Part shown: piece by piece, positions 46,790 through 59,035 of the stretch
How the letters are laid out: each line of letters opens with the position of its first letter
How positions within the stretch are numbered: the first letter of the stretch is position 1
Assembly: GCF_037893015.1 (NCBI RefSeq)
Contig: NC_133658.1
Span: 57,854,766-57,918,765, forward strand
Length of the DNA stretch: 64,000 nt
Direction: 5' to 3'
Source: Macrotis lagotis
Lineage: Eukaryota; Chordata; Mammalia; Peramelemorphia; Peramelidae
Translations under genes and position numbers: made by a program
The notes under the pieces: model-generated
The model's database searches: none
What the model saw: only the letters and a program-made list of their open reading frames with translations
Told to the model about the DNA's origin: nothing

Positions 46790-48340
46790 GGCCTGTTTTA
46801 AATCAGCCACTTACTCGGTCTATTCCGTAGTCCCTCCTCACTTTGAGGGTCTAATTTCCTGAGCAGGTATTTGGTTCATGGGGATCAGTGGGATTTGCAG
46901 TCTTTTGTAGATGGATAGGAGATATTTAAGAATTAACACAACAGCCCTGGTAGATGAGTCAGTGTAAGAGACTGACGGTCTTTCTAGGTTCTGCCTTCAC
47001 TCAGGAGAGGCTGCTTCCTTATACCTCTCACTGTTTAACATTTCTCCATTATCTGCCTCACATTGTCTGCTTCCAGTGTTCTAGCAATTCCAAACTAGGT
47101 GTCTTCTCCTTGGGGGCAGGTCCTGGGTTTTATTCCATTTATTCCCCTACAAAAATCATTCCCTTGGCCTCCTTGGGTCAAGCCAAGCTGGGGATAAGAG
47201 CACAAAAACCACATCTGTCTCTGGTCTCAAGGAGCTTGCTTCTCTGATGGTCAATGTGGGGACTACACAGAACTATACCTAGAGCAGAATCTAGATCCCC
47301 TGCTACCCCCCAGCTCTGACTCCATCCCTGTGCCCCAGCCCCAATCTTCAGGGATTGGTAACTGGTAACCATTAAACTAGTATACCCTTCTTTCTGGGTA
47401 TTTTTGCTCTCTTCAAGGTCCCTTGCTACTGACTTCCCCCCAGGGCTTGAGGGGGTATGGGCAACAGTCCCTGGGGATGGACCACTCCCTTTCCTGATAG
47501 ACTTCCTGACTTGGAAACAAGCCTTCCAATTCCTTTCCTGATTTTCTTCGAAGCCTGGGGACCTTTATCACATCTTTCCTTTGGAGGTGTTATTGGGACT
47601 ACTTACTGAGAGGAATTTCTACCTCCCTTGGGATACCTTGGAGATAGAGCAGATCCCTGCCCCTCCTCAAATTCTTTCATTCCCCAGGTTTGTGCCTTAC
47701 TCTCCCCAATTGAATCAGCCCAGGGATTCAAAGTTATAATTAGGTATATACCCATACCCACTTGTGCCTTAGAGATGTTTCAGGGAACATGATAGATATT
47801 AAATGGCTACAACCTGAATCAAGACTGCTTGTGTTCATCCATCACATCAGAAATTCTACTGCTAGACTGGGCCTTGGACGTCATATAGCCCCAACCTCTT
47901 GTTTTCTGGAAACTGAGACCTAGGGAAAAAAAGAAAATGACTTAGTCAAGGTCACATAGGTCATCCTTAGCATTGCTTTCTTGTCTCTTTTCCTCCCATT
48001 GCTGAGCTTTGACCCAGCTAATGGCAACCAGAGAATGCCTTTTTCCCTAAAGATTATTTTGTCTTTATTTAATATGGATTCTTCATCCTGTGCATTTCAG
48101 GGTCAGGTAAAGGGTCATCTATGCATATCATCTCACCTGAAGCCTTTTTTTTTATAAGCTTGTTAGACCTTTTGGGGACTCCAGATGAAAGAGATTGTGG
48201 GTAGGTTATTCACTTTTATGATGACCATGATTATGCCTGTAATGTTTTCTGACCCCCAGAATGGGAATGACTGGTGTATCATGGGAATACCCACCTGGGC
48301 CAGAAGCCATCTATAGGAAGGAGGAGTCACACACTGTATT
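46790..48340. other. Mostly unique DNA
   Basis: Antisense MIR/L3 at 47830-47970. The rest lacks recognisable repeats and lacks paired splice sites around the open frames. Confidence 0.4.
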
Positions 48341-48344
48341 CAAC

Positions 48345-48850
48345 AGCTCATTAAGTAAACAAGTATTTCTTAAATACCCAGGACAGTATCTACCAGGAGG
48401 GTGAGCTGAAGCCAGCTCTTCCCAGCTCTTCACCCTAAGCACTGGGGATATTATCCCCGTATAATAAAATAATCGATAATAATAATACTAAAAACAGTCC
48501 CAGCCCTCTTGGAACTGGTGGAGGAAGGGGGGAGAGAGGAAGGAGACAATATTTACATAAATAAGTAAATACAAATTAAATGCAAAGTAAGCCCCATGTC
48601 ATTTGGAGAGGAGAGGTATAAGAGTGCTCAAGATTGAGATAGGCAAGAAGTAGGAAGTAGTCCTAGAGCTGAGTCTTGATGGTTCAAGAAAAGAGGGAGG
48701 AATAGGATTCTAGGCATAGGAAGTCTACAAAGATACCTGGAGATGAGAGATGGAATATTGTTTGCAGGGAAGAGTCAGAAGGCAAGGTTGGTTGCATGAG
48801 GGGAAGTACCCTGAAGCTAAAGTGGAAACATAAGTTGGAGCCAGATCTGT
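48345..48850 (-). repeat. Antisense L2
   Basis: 'aacaagtatttcttaaatac' and 'cagccctcttggaactggtg', then antisense coding-end sequence. (AAT)-like run at 48470-48492. Confidence 0.6.
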
Positions 48851-49064
48851 GTTTATCCAGGAGTCAAAAGGGGGAGCTACTGAAAAGCTCGTTCTTTGGC
48901 GAGTCTGGAAAGTTTAGAACTCTGGTCAGGGCCACCACCCTGAGTACAAGGCACATATATTTCAATGTAGGTATTTTCTTTCCCAACACACGTCTCATGT
49001 CCTCTCCTTTTATGAAGTTCTAAATCCCCCAGATAGAATTCATCCAAAATAATGAAAACCTTCC

Positions 49065-50010
49065 CCTAGAATTTTTATTTTTTTATTATTTTTTCAATGA
49101 ATAAACATTTATTTTCTCTCCTTCCCATTCCCCAGTTTAATAACAAAAAGAAAAACAGAACCTTTGTAACAAAATCACAGTTAAGCAAAACAAATTCCCA
49201 CATTGATCACGGCCAAAAATGTATGTCTCATTCTCCATTTTGAATTCATCACCTCTCTGTTAGATGATCAATAAATATTTATTATGCTTAGCTTATACTA
49301 GGCATTATGTTAAGTTCTGGTGATATAAAGAAAGACCAAAGTCTCAAGGAGCTTATGATCTAATGTGAGGTTGAGAAAATATTCAAACAATTACATTCTA
49401 GCAAGATCTGTACTGGATATATTGGAGATAATCAACAGAGGGAAGGCCCTAGCAGCAAAGTGGATTGGAAAAGGTTTCCAGTTGAAGGTGAAATTTTAGC
49501 TGACTCTTGAACAAGTCAGGAAACCAGGAGGTGGTGATGAGAATGGAAAGTATACTTTAAATGTGGGGGATGGCCGTTGTTAAAGCTCAGTTAGGTTGGC
49601 CAGGAGGCCATTGTCTCTGTTTTGCAGAGTACCTAATGGAAAGGAAAGTATAAGAAGACTGGAGAGGAGGACAAGGTTACTTTGTAAAAGGCTTTGAATG
49701 TCAGACAGATCATTTTATATTTATTCCTGGAGGCAGCAGGAAGTCACTGGACTTTATTGGGTAGGAAGGGGGAATATTTCAGAGATCTTACCGGGATAAT
49801 TTGGTTCATTTTGAGTCTTTGGGAATTATGATTGCTCATTGCATTGCTCAGAATTTTCAAGCCTTTCAAAGTTGTTTCTCTTTATGGTGTTGTTACTGTA
49901 TAAATTGTTTTCCTGGTTCTGCTCGTTTCACCCTATCACCTTGCCTTAGTACATAGAGGTCTTCCCAGTTTTCTCTGAAATCATCCTTTCCCTCATTTCT
50001 TATGGTACCA
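49065..50010 (-). repeat. L1 3' UTR (antisense) split by an antisense L2
   Basis: L1 landmarks 'aaaatgtatgtctcattctc' (to 49260) and 'cctttcaaagttgtttctct' (from about 49790). Between them is L2 with 'caataaatatttattatgct' and 'ctcaaggagcttatgatcta'. Confidence 0.75.
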
Positions 50011-50014
50011 TACT

Positions 50015-50720
50015 ACCCCTCTCACAGATACTTTTAATCTTTCATGGCTACCAGGATGATTCAAGGATGATTTCTTAGGTTCACCTCTCATTAAATGGCA
50101 GCTAATTCCTTTTCAGGTTACTCATGTTCTGAATAATGTCTTTTATGCCATTTCTCTTGGTCATGAAACCATTACAGACACCAGTATCCTCTTTCCATTG
50201 TCCAGTGAATCATGCACAGTTCTAATCAGATGGAGATTGTTATGTTCAGGATTCACAGTCATAGAGCATCAGCAAGGAGAAACTAGTGTAAAAAAGATGG
50301 GCATTTCTGGCAATGAATAACAAGGTCATTGAGAGCCCTCAACATTTTAGCAAATGTGATCAAGGGTGATTACTTCTTCCTAGTCAGTTCTGGTCATATC
50401 TTGAACCAGGAGGTCATCAATAAGGGTTTGAATTAAATTGAACTGAATGTTCACCATTGTGAAGATGTGGAGATCTGCTTTAGCTGTAAACCAAAATCTG
50501 AGTGTTGCCCTTCCTGAGCTCACTTGGGGAAGGGGTTGGTCCAATGGATTGGCCAAACATGTTACATACTAAGAGTAGTCTAATGCTAACACTTGGACCC
50601 CTTTGAAAATCTTAAGGGAGTTATTCCAAAACACATCCATTCATGTATGGGGACATAATGGAGGGTTTTATTCTATCATAAGGTGCTAGATTTAAACTCA
50701 AAGGAATCTCTAGGCCAGGG
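50015..50720. other. Unclassified, possible older L1 debris
   Basis: AT-rich, partly resembling antisense L1 3' region. No gene. Confidence 0.35.
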
Positions 50721-50891
50721 TTTTTTGTTTTTTGTTTTTTTTTTAGGTTTTTGCAAGGCAAATGGGGTTAAGTGGCTTGCCCAAGGCCACACAGCTAGGT
50801 AATTATTAAATGTCTGAGACGGGATTTGAACCCAAGTACTCCTGACTCCAGGGCTGGTGCTTTTTATCCACTGCACCACCTAGCGGCCCCC
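50721..50891 (-). repeat. tRNA-derived SINE with perfect flanking repeat
   Basis: Antisense full-length, tail 'ggtttttgcaaggcaaatgg'. Target duplication AGGCCAGGG at 50712-50720 and 50892-50900. Confidence 0.9.
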
Positions 50892-50892
50892 A

Positions 50893-51120
50893 GGCCAGGG
50901 GTTCTTAAACTTTTATTATGGACCCAGTGGGCAATCTGGTGTAGCTTATGAATGCTTCTTCAGAGTAATCATTTTTTAAGACTTCATAATCAAAGGAAAT
51001 ATTAAATTTCAGTTAGCAATTAGTGAAAAAAGATAATTTGTTACCATCCAAATTCCCTGAAATCTGTCCATAGGGGTCTGGTGGACCCCAAGTTAAGTCA
51101 CCTCGAACCATTCCAAATCC
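50893..51120 (+). mobile_element. hAT/Charlie-like non-autonomous DNA element remnant
   Basis: 'aggggttcttaaacttttat' to 'tggaccccaagttaagtcac' resembles a mammalian hAT-derived repeat, with the SINE at 50721 inserted at its left end. No transposase. Confidence 0.45.
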
Positions 51121-51563
51121 CTCACTTTATTGCTAAGGGACAGGCAAGTCAATTAGTCAATTAATCAGGGCAACCATTTTTTGGCTTTTTAAGTTAATGG
51201 TCTCTCCTTATTTTTCATGTTATACCACTCATCTCCCCTAACTGAGCCATGATATTAAGTGTTTCTTAGTACACATATTTAAACATTGAATAAATGATTT
51301 TCATTCACTTATAAAGAACTTAAATTTTTCTTGTATCAGATGTATTACTTTTTTGGCATCTGTTCATCCTTTGAAAAGTAGAGATTATTTTTATATATTT
51401 CCCTTAGAAGAATGAGTTTCATCTATGTACATGTATACATATATACATATATTTGTGTATATTCACACATGCGCTCATTTGTGTGTATTTCTCAGATCTC
51501 ATTTTTTTTATGTCCCTATGATCCTTCAACATCCAGTGGAAAAAAAATCTTCTGCCCTCTCTT

Positions 51564-51810
51564 TAGGGCAGCTAGGTGGCGCCATAGTGCATAGAACGCG
51601 GCTTGGAGTCAGGAAGACTCATCTTTCTAAGTTCAAATCCCAGATGCTTTTTAACTGTGGGACCCTGGACAAGTCACTTTACCCTGTTTGCCTCAGTTTC
51701 CTCATCTGTCAAATGAACTGGAAAAGGAATGGCAAAGTCCTCCAGTATCTTTGCCAAGAAAACCCCAATGGGTTCATGAAGAATCAAATACAACTGAACA
51801 ACATCTTCCC
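51564..51810 (+). repeat. Near full-length MAR1-type SINE
   Basis: Head 'gggcagctaggtggcgcca', core 'gtttgcctcagtttcctcat', tail 'tctttgccaagaaaacccca'. The peptide across it is SINE-derived. 51120-51560 before it is AT-rich and unclassified. Confidence 0.85.
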
Positions 51811-51814
51811 TTTT

Positions 51815-52570
51815 GGGACTTCAGTTTCCCCATCTGTAAAATGAAAGGAGTTGAATGAAATCCCCAATTCAGAACTCGATTGATTCCCTGCTCTCACCTT
51901 GTGTTACTTCAGAAGAAAGTGGGGGGGGGGGCATCTCAAAAAGCACCAGCCTGGAATACCCATTCATGCTACTGTCCACACTAACCCTGTCCTTCTAGGC
52001 TTTTCTTTAATACTGTTCCAACAAACAAACAAAAATAAAAAGAAGATGGGCATCTAGATGGTGAAGTAGATCTAGAGTACTGGCCCTGGAGTCAGGAGGA
52101 TCTGTGTTCAAATTCAACCTCAATGCTTAACTCATTAAAACCACAGACCCCATTGCCTCATAAAAAAAACGCAATAAAATAATACCTTCCCAGGTAAGGA
52201 AGAATGATAGAGCTTAGAAGGATGGAAGCAAATATCATGCCATGTATACTGAGCACTTTACAAATATTATACTCACAAAAACCCTTTGGGGTGGCTAGGT
52301 GGCTCAGTATATAGAGTACTGGCCCTGGGTGACCCAAGTTCAAATTTGACCTCAGACACAATGATTGCCTAGCTGTGTGACTTTGGGCAAGTCAGGTAAC
52401 CCTATTGCCTTAAATAAATAATAAAAAAAATCCTTTGGAGGTAAATTGTAGTGTTATCACCAGTTGAGGAACTAAGGCAGACAGAGGTGAAGTCACTTGC
52501 CCAGGGTCATATAACTAGTAAGTGTCTGGGGCTGAATTTGAACTCAGGACCTGCTGACTCCAGGGCCTAG
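51815..52570 (+). repeat. Cluster of MIR and tRNA-derived SINEs
   Basis: MIR tail at 51820-51900, partial SINE at 52045-52170, SINE at 52290-52430 ('ctaggtggctcagtatatag', 'cctattgccttaaataaat'), antisense MIR at 52440-52565. Confidence 0.65.
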
Positions 52571-52574
52571 CTTC

Positions 52575-53420
52575 CCTGAGAAAGAAACACCAAAGGATAC
52601 TAAGAAAGAAAGCCCCTGCTCGGGTGTCCTCCTTCTAAGTTGGATGCAGTTTGTATGTATCTATATTCTGTTTTTCACACAGTAATTTTAATGCTCTATG
52701 TATGTAAAAAAAAAGAAAAGAAATTTTTTTAAATCCCCCCAAAACATCCAAAATAAACCACACAGAGGCTACTTCCCATTCTAGCTCTTGGGGGGACTCT
52801 GGAACCTGAGTGTTAAAAGTCATCTATAAACACAGAAATAACGACTTAAAAAAAGACTGAGAAATAGTTATTTCAGTTAGTGGAACTAGAGGGCATTCTA
52901 ATTCTTATTGTTGAGTAAGAAAGATACCCCCTTTTCATCTCAGCCCCCATCATTCTCCCCTTCCACTGCCCTCTACTACCAGACTGTCTAAAAGTTAAAA
53001 GGATCAGAGCCACCCAAGCCAGCACACCCTTGTTTGCATTTGACCTGAGCCTCCGCCATTCCCAGATGCCTGGATGGCATCTGATCAGATTTAAAGGAGC
53101 AAAGATGAGGACTAAAAAACAAGAGCCTGAGGAAAACTCCAGAAACAGGGCCATATTTTCTTACCATTTTTTTTTAGTTGAATGGGTAATTTTATTTTTC
53201 TTTAAATGAGTCCTTTGATCTAAGGAGTGAGTAATTAACATGCACCAGCAAGTTGGCAAAGGCCATTGAGAGGAGGAGAGTACAGTTGGGGGAGGAATTG
53301 GATAAAGAACTCTTAAGTTGCTCGGAGAGTAAATTCTGCCTTGAAAAGTAAGTCACCTTATAAGTCTGTCCCCAAATAATTCTGAAGTGGTTAAAAAAAA
53401 CAGCACTGACCTGGAATCCA
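52575..53420. other. Apparently unique DNA with one weak exon-like stretch
   Basis: 53249-53347 (plus) reads KLAKAIERRRVQLGEELDKE then a GTAAGT donor, but the acceptor has no pyrimidine tract. The rest is featureless. Treated as uncertain. Confidence 0.35.
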
Positions 53421-53424
53421 GAAG

Positions 53425-54500
53425 ACCTGGGTCCTGGAAGACCTGCTGCTAACTCAACATGTGACAGTTGATGAGTTACTTCTCTCTGATCCCCGGGTTC
53501 TGCCCCCTGAAAACTGATGGTTGGGAAAGATTTGATATCAGAGACCTGGGTTACAGTACTAGCTCTAATTCGTTGTGTGTGCACTCTGGGTGGGCCCGAG
53601 TTTCCTCCTCTGGAAAATGAGAGATTTACAACAGATGAGCTCTAATGTCTCAGTAAGGTATTGAAAGTTCTCTGATTCCCCCATTTAAAAAATTATAAAA
53701 AAATAAAAATAAATTTTTTAAATGATCCTCATTTGAGGAAACTGAAACCAACAGAAATGAAGTGACTTACCCAGGATCACACATCTATTTTGTGTCTGAG
53801 GTCAAATTTGAGCTCATTTTCCTGACTGGAGGTCCAGCACTCTATCTGTAGTGCCCACCTAGCTGCCCTGGAAAAGGGAAGATAGTTGCCTTAAAAATAT
53901 TTTTCCTCCCAAGCCACATACCTCACATGTAATAGAGCTGAGATTTGAACCTAGGTCAGTTCCAGGTCTTCTAAGTCCAAATATAGTTTTCTTCACTCTC
54001 CTAGGGGCAGCTAAGTGAATAAAGCATTAGAATTAGAATCAGTAAGACCTACTCAGATACTAGCTATGTGACCCTGACCAAGACATTTGAATTCTCCAGG
54101 CCTCAGTTTCCTCATTTGTAAAATGAGAATAACATAATAATAGCACCTGTCTCACAAAGTTGTTTTGAGGGGTAAATTGTAAAGCACTCTGTAAACCTTA
54201 AAGTAAGAATTGTTGTCTTTGTTATTATACTGCACAAATAGTGGTGCCAACTCTGGACTTGGAATCAGGGAAGACCTGATTCCTAGTTTAAGTTGTGATA
54301 CTACAGTATCTTTGTGACCACGGCCAAACCATCCTACCCACCTGAGCCTCGGTTTTCTCATCTGTAAAATGGAGATAATATTATTTTCCCTGCCTTGAAG
54401 AGTTGTTGTGAAAAAAGGTATTCTGCAACACATTTTAAAATACTATAGCACATTCTAGATCTAAATCTTATGAGACCAGGTGATCTCTATGGTTCCTCCC
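53425..54500. repeat. MIR/THER1 and SINE cluster
   Basis: MIR (plus) at 53500-53680, SINE (minus) at 53730-53870, THER1 (plus) at 54003-54228 and MIR (plus) at 54236-54500. Confidence 0.65.
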
Positions 54501-54504
54501 AACT

Positions 54505-55370
54505 CCGGAGGTGGATTGACACTACAATTTTTTTTTAAATTTTGTGGTCAATAATGCATCCAACCCTATGTGTTTCACCCCCCCCCCCCAGGTTTCTGGT
54601 TATTCTTTCTTTAGAAAACAAGAAATACCACTTTGTGTTTTCTTGTGCAGGTGTTTCAGACATATTCATTTGCTTTCTAGGTGCTCCTTGCCCCCAAACC
54701 CCACACCCATCCCTGAGGTGGCTCTGGTAGCACCTCTTTTCCCCCTAAATAACTCAGTGTTTTACAAGCATCTCCACATGTGTGTGCGTGACAGCCTACC
54801 ATGTGCATGCAAGCAGGTGGTATTAGGAGTTCACAAAACTTCATGTTTGAGTTGGGAAAATGAAGGCCCAGAGAAATCAAATGATTAGTCCATGGTCTCA
54901 AAGGAAGTCAATGTTGGAACTGGAAACAGAGCCTGGATTTCCTCTAGACCTTGCATCCATAAATATTTATTTGGCTCTCCTCTGTTCACTGCAGGTGTCC
55001 TTAAGGGAAAGCGGAAGCAGCCCTCCCAGAAAGACTAGGTCAGCTGGCCAGGGGATAAACTTAAAACAGGCTTAGGGTGGCTGGGGAGGGGAGGAAAGTG
55101 GGGGGAAATGGACTTCTTAAGAACTAGGATCTTTACTACCTGGGAGGCAGACAATAGCTCAGGGAATCCTTTAGAAGCTCAGCCCTTTCTATCCCTTCCT
55201 GCATCCATGCTCACATGTTAACTCCCCAGGCTAAGCCAGTCCAGGGACCGGTAGATGGATGGGGCTGGGGGTGGTCCACAAAGCTTTTCAGCCTGGGATC
55301 TTGGGTACTTGGTACTTATGATTATGGACTTAGGAGGGACTTTTGAGATTACTTAGCCCAGGTCCCAACT
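54505..55370. other. Unclassified DNA
   Basis: C run at 54580-54590, L3-like (minus) at 54840-54960. No exon supported. Confidence 0.4.
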
Positions 55371-55386
55371 TTTAAAGGTGAGGACA

Positions 55387-55533
55387 GGGGCAGCTTGGTG
55401 GCCCAGAGGATAGAGCACCAGCCCTGGAGTCAGGGGGGACCTGAGTTCAGATCTGAACTTAGACAGTTAATAATTGCCTAGCTGTGTGACCTTGGGCAAG
55501 TCACCTAACCCTATTGCCTTACAAAAACAAAAA
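55387..55533 (+). repeat. tRNA-derived SINE with perfect 13-bp target duplication
   Basis: Head 'ggggcagcttggtggcccag', tail 'cctattgccttacaaaaac'. AAAGGTGAGGACA at 55374-55386 and 55534-55546. Inserted into an older antisense MIR/L3 relic. Confidence 0.9.
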
Positions 55534-55977
55534 AAAGGTGAGGACAAACAGATCCAGAAAGGGGAATTATTTTACCCAAGATAAAGCCAGAATTTGAATC
55601 CAAACCCACTATTTTTCACTATACCAATTTTGTCCATAGCTTGACTCAGGCTTCCATAGCAAGCAATAATCTGGACCTGGAAACCCAGGAAATGGATCTG
55701 AATGGACCATGCCTAGAGACTCATCATGTATTTCAGTTTTTCTCCTGTTAACATCAAGAGTTTTGCTAACAACTTTTTCCAGAGCATAGGAGACACAGAG
55801 TGGTAGAACAGACTAGGAGTCAGAAAGTTGAGATTCTGACCCAATTCTCTTACTCTTTGGGACTCAATTTCCTCATATTTACATCAAATTGAGAAGTTGC
55901 CAGAGCTGACTTCTGAGATTCTTTTAGTCCTAAATTCTATGTTCTAAGATTTATTCTTCCTTCAACTCCCTATGTTT

Positions 55978-56126
55978 TTGTTTTTGTTTTGACAAGGCAA
56001 TGGGGTTAAGTGACTTGCCCAAGATTACAAAGCTAGATAATTCTTCAGTGTCTGAGGTCACATTTGAACTCAGGTCTTCCTGATTCCAGGGCCGGTGCTC
56101 TATCCACTGTGCCACCTAGTTACCCC
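55978..56126 (-). repeat. tRNA-derived SINE
   Basis: Antisense. Flanked by CAACTCC[C/A]TATGTTT at 55963-55977 and 56127-56141. 55550-55960 before it is MIR relics. Confidence 0.85.
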
Positions 56127-56222
56127 CAACTCCATATGTTTTAAATCTCCTTCCAGTGATCAAAATTTCCTCCTACCTATAACTTACAAACTCATCAAGG
56201 TCCAAAGTGTCACAAGTCTCCC

Positions 56223-56224
<2 letters not shown>

Positions 56225-56266
<42 letters not shown>
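56225..56266. repeat. (CA)n microsatellite
   Basis: Perfect CA run of about 21 units. Confidence 0.95.
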
Positions 56267-56268
<2 letters not shown>

Positions 56269-56319
56269 CACATACATATGCTTCAGGGGATAAAATGAGA
56301 TCACTAATTTGGTCTCCAA

Positions 56320-57060
56320 ACTGAATGAATCCAGTTCATTTAAATTCTCTTCAAAGGATCTGTTTTGCATCCAATTAAATCATCTTTGTTGCTCTTCTCT
56401 CCATCCTTTTCATTTTCTTTTAACAGTGATCTAATTGGACACAATGCTCAAAGTTCTAATTAATGTTTCTAATATCTGAAGGATTTTATTAATTTCCCAG
56501 TCCTTAAATGGCACACATGTGTATATATAGATATATATACATGTGCATATATGTTTAACTATAGGTAATATATGTATGTATGTATGTTTGTGTGTGCACA
56601 CCCATATAAATCTAGCCTCATGTTGCCTTTTTGCCCTTTTCTTTCCTACAAATAATCTGCAATCTGTAAACATAGTCTGCTTGTGGTCATTTATGATAAC
56701 CTAGGTTTCTGATCAGTTAGTCCTTCTATCTGTTAATTATATTGTTAGATTTTTATCTCTCAATGAGCTGTTTTCTCAACTGAATTTTATTTGAGAATTT
56801 CAAATGATTTTGATTTCCTTCTCATTTCCCACCTTGCTAGAAGACCTATTCTTTAGTGTCTCCTATTATCTTAAGAGCATATTTTACATTCTTTCACCTG
56901 AGTTGTCAATAAGATACTGAACAGCACAACCTTAAGGATTGACCTCTCCCAGCTCATGCCTCCAGACAGATTTTGAGCTTTTCATGACAGTCCCTTATAG
57001 AGGGTTATATAAGTCACCACTCATATCTTTGTAGCTTATTGATCAGACTTAATAGAGAAT
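56320..57060 (-). repeat. CR1/L3-clade LINE relic, 3' part
   Basis: Antisense landmarks: 'atcatctttgttgctcttct' and 'ttggacacaatgctcaaagt', then near 56905-56950 the complement reads SILKVVLFSILL, aligned with the SVLGPVLFNIFI motif of CR1-type reverse transcriptases. Heavily decayed. Confidence 0.5.
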
Positions 57061-58340
57061 GACTGAATTGCTGAAATGGGATGGTGTCAATGGGAGAATG
57101 ATGGATTTGAGAGTCAGAGGGCCTGGTTTTGAAACTTGGCTGTTCTACTAGATGTCTGCATGATCTTGGCAACAGGTGTTCTGGTAAATGTTTGACAACT
57201 GGAACTCTGAAAAAAAAACCACATTTGTTATTTAATCTGTTATTAACGTTTATCCATCCCTTTCTCAAGTCTTTAGACTTAAATAATCAGCAAAGTAATA
57301 AATCAAACCCTGATTTATAGCATTTGCCCATTTCCTCTGTCCAAATGCTTATTTTGAAATTTTAATAATGGACTCCAATTAGAGTTGGATCTTGGACAAG
57401 CTTTTACACCTTAATTTTCTTATCCATAAAAAGAAGAGACTAGACCCTCAGGGGCTCTTACGGTTGCTTCCAATTCTAAATCTATGATCCTATAACCACA
57501 GCATTTCTTATGAGAACAGGTTGAATAAATAGGAAGGCCAGAAAGGGACAGGCCCCAAAACTGTATAAACCTGAAGGATATGAGACAGGCTAATCACAAA
57601 TTATTAGAGCATAAAAGACGATAAGTAGAAATATTTCTTTATTCTATAGAGAATATCAAATGAATCTCATTATGAGAGTCAGGATAGTATAGAAGAAAGC
57701 TCCCTAGGTCACTTTAAGAGACCTAGTTCAAGTTTTATCTTAGCACATAACTTAGTATGAGTTTCCTTATATGTAAAAAATGAGTACGCTAACACTTACT
57801 TACCTTCAGATGGTTATATGGTGTGAAGACGATGATGATGACAATGATGATATTGTTCAATCATCTCAGTCGTGTCCCCATTTGGGGTTTTCTTGGTAAA
57901 GATACTCGAGTGGTTTGCTATTTCTTTCTCCATACCATTTTGAGATGAGGAACTGAGGCAAACAAGGTTAAGTGACTTGTCCAGGTTCACACAGAGTCAC
58001 TAAGTCTGGATTTGAATTCAGGTCCCTTGACTCCAGACCCAGAGCTATAACCAAGCTATATCTAGCTCACCAATAATAAAAAATAAAAATAAAAAGTAAT
58101 ATTTGCATAGCACTTTAAAGTTTACAGATCTTTTTTCCATAAGTCTCATTTGATCTTCATAATTTCCTGGTGAATTAGGGACTGTTATTATCCCATTACA
58201 GCTAAGGAAACTAAGAATGAGAAAGGGGACCTAAACTGCCAGTCTCAGGCAGGATTTGAACTCAGATCCAAATGCTCATTCCACTCAGATGCCCCTAGTT
58301 AACTCAGGTAGGATACACTGTGAACCATAAAGCATTATAT
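57060..58340. repeat. MIR, MAR1 and unclassified AT-rich DNA
   Basis: MIR (plus) at 57380-57500 and 57680-57800, MAR1 (minus) at 57850-58070, MIR (minus) at 58100-58290. Gap between two parts of one CR1-type relic. Confidence 0.5.
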
Positions 58341-58569
58341 GAATGGGAATCACTATACCAAAAGGTTAGTAAAAGTTAGAACTATAAATAGATTCAAGGA
58401 AGAGTTTACAAACTGGGTTAATGTTGGATGAATTGAATTGAGTTGGAAGATACATAAAGATTTATTAAAGGAAGCTTGTAGGATCTGGAGAGTCTGTGAC
58501 CTTTGGAGGCCAGCCTGTCCTTTGAATGTTGACATCGTGGAGGCTTGTCAGGAGTAGGTCACTGAGTCC

Positions 58570-59035
58570 GTGGACTCGTGGTCTGACCCAGTGTGGCAGC
58601 CCTCATGTTCTTAGCCCATCATGTGGGGCAGAGTTAAAAGCCATAAGAAATCAGGCTAGATTACATCTATCACTTCTGCCCTTATCCACAAGACCTGTCA
58701 CTCTGTCATAGAAGGAAATTAAATTGGTCTGGCATGATTTTCTCTTCACAAAGGCCTGAGTAGTAATTCTTGTGCTATTTTACGTGATTGCAAATTGATT
58801 TTTTTTATGACTCATTCTAGTATCTTCCTCTCTATTGATGTTAGGCTGAGTTGTCTGTTATTTTCCAAAGTTATCCCTTTTTCTTCTCATCTACCTTTTT
58901 CCAATCTTTGGGGGACTTGTTCTGCCCTCCCATGATTTCTAAAAGATTTTAGCCAGTGGCTTCAGAATGATACCTACCTCTCCTTTTAGTGTCTCTGGAT
59001 CAGCTGATTTTCTTAGTTGTTCTTTGTATTTTTTA
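58570..59035 (-). repeat. CR1/L3-clade LINE relic, reverse-transcriptase core
   Basis: Antisense sequence aligns with the YRPVSLTSI...HGFxK...LVDEGKAVDV stretch of CR1-type RT: 'attgatgttaggctgagttg', 'gtctggcatgattttctctt', 'ccacaagacctgtcactctg', 'gctagattacatctatcac'. Several frameshifts and stops. Confidence 0.65.

Noticed and set aside
51425..51844. A 139-codon plus-strand frame
   Set aside because: Its middle is MAR1 SINE sequence translated in one frame; no splice sites.
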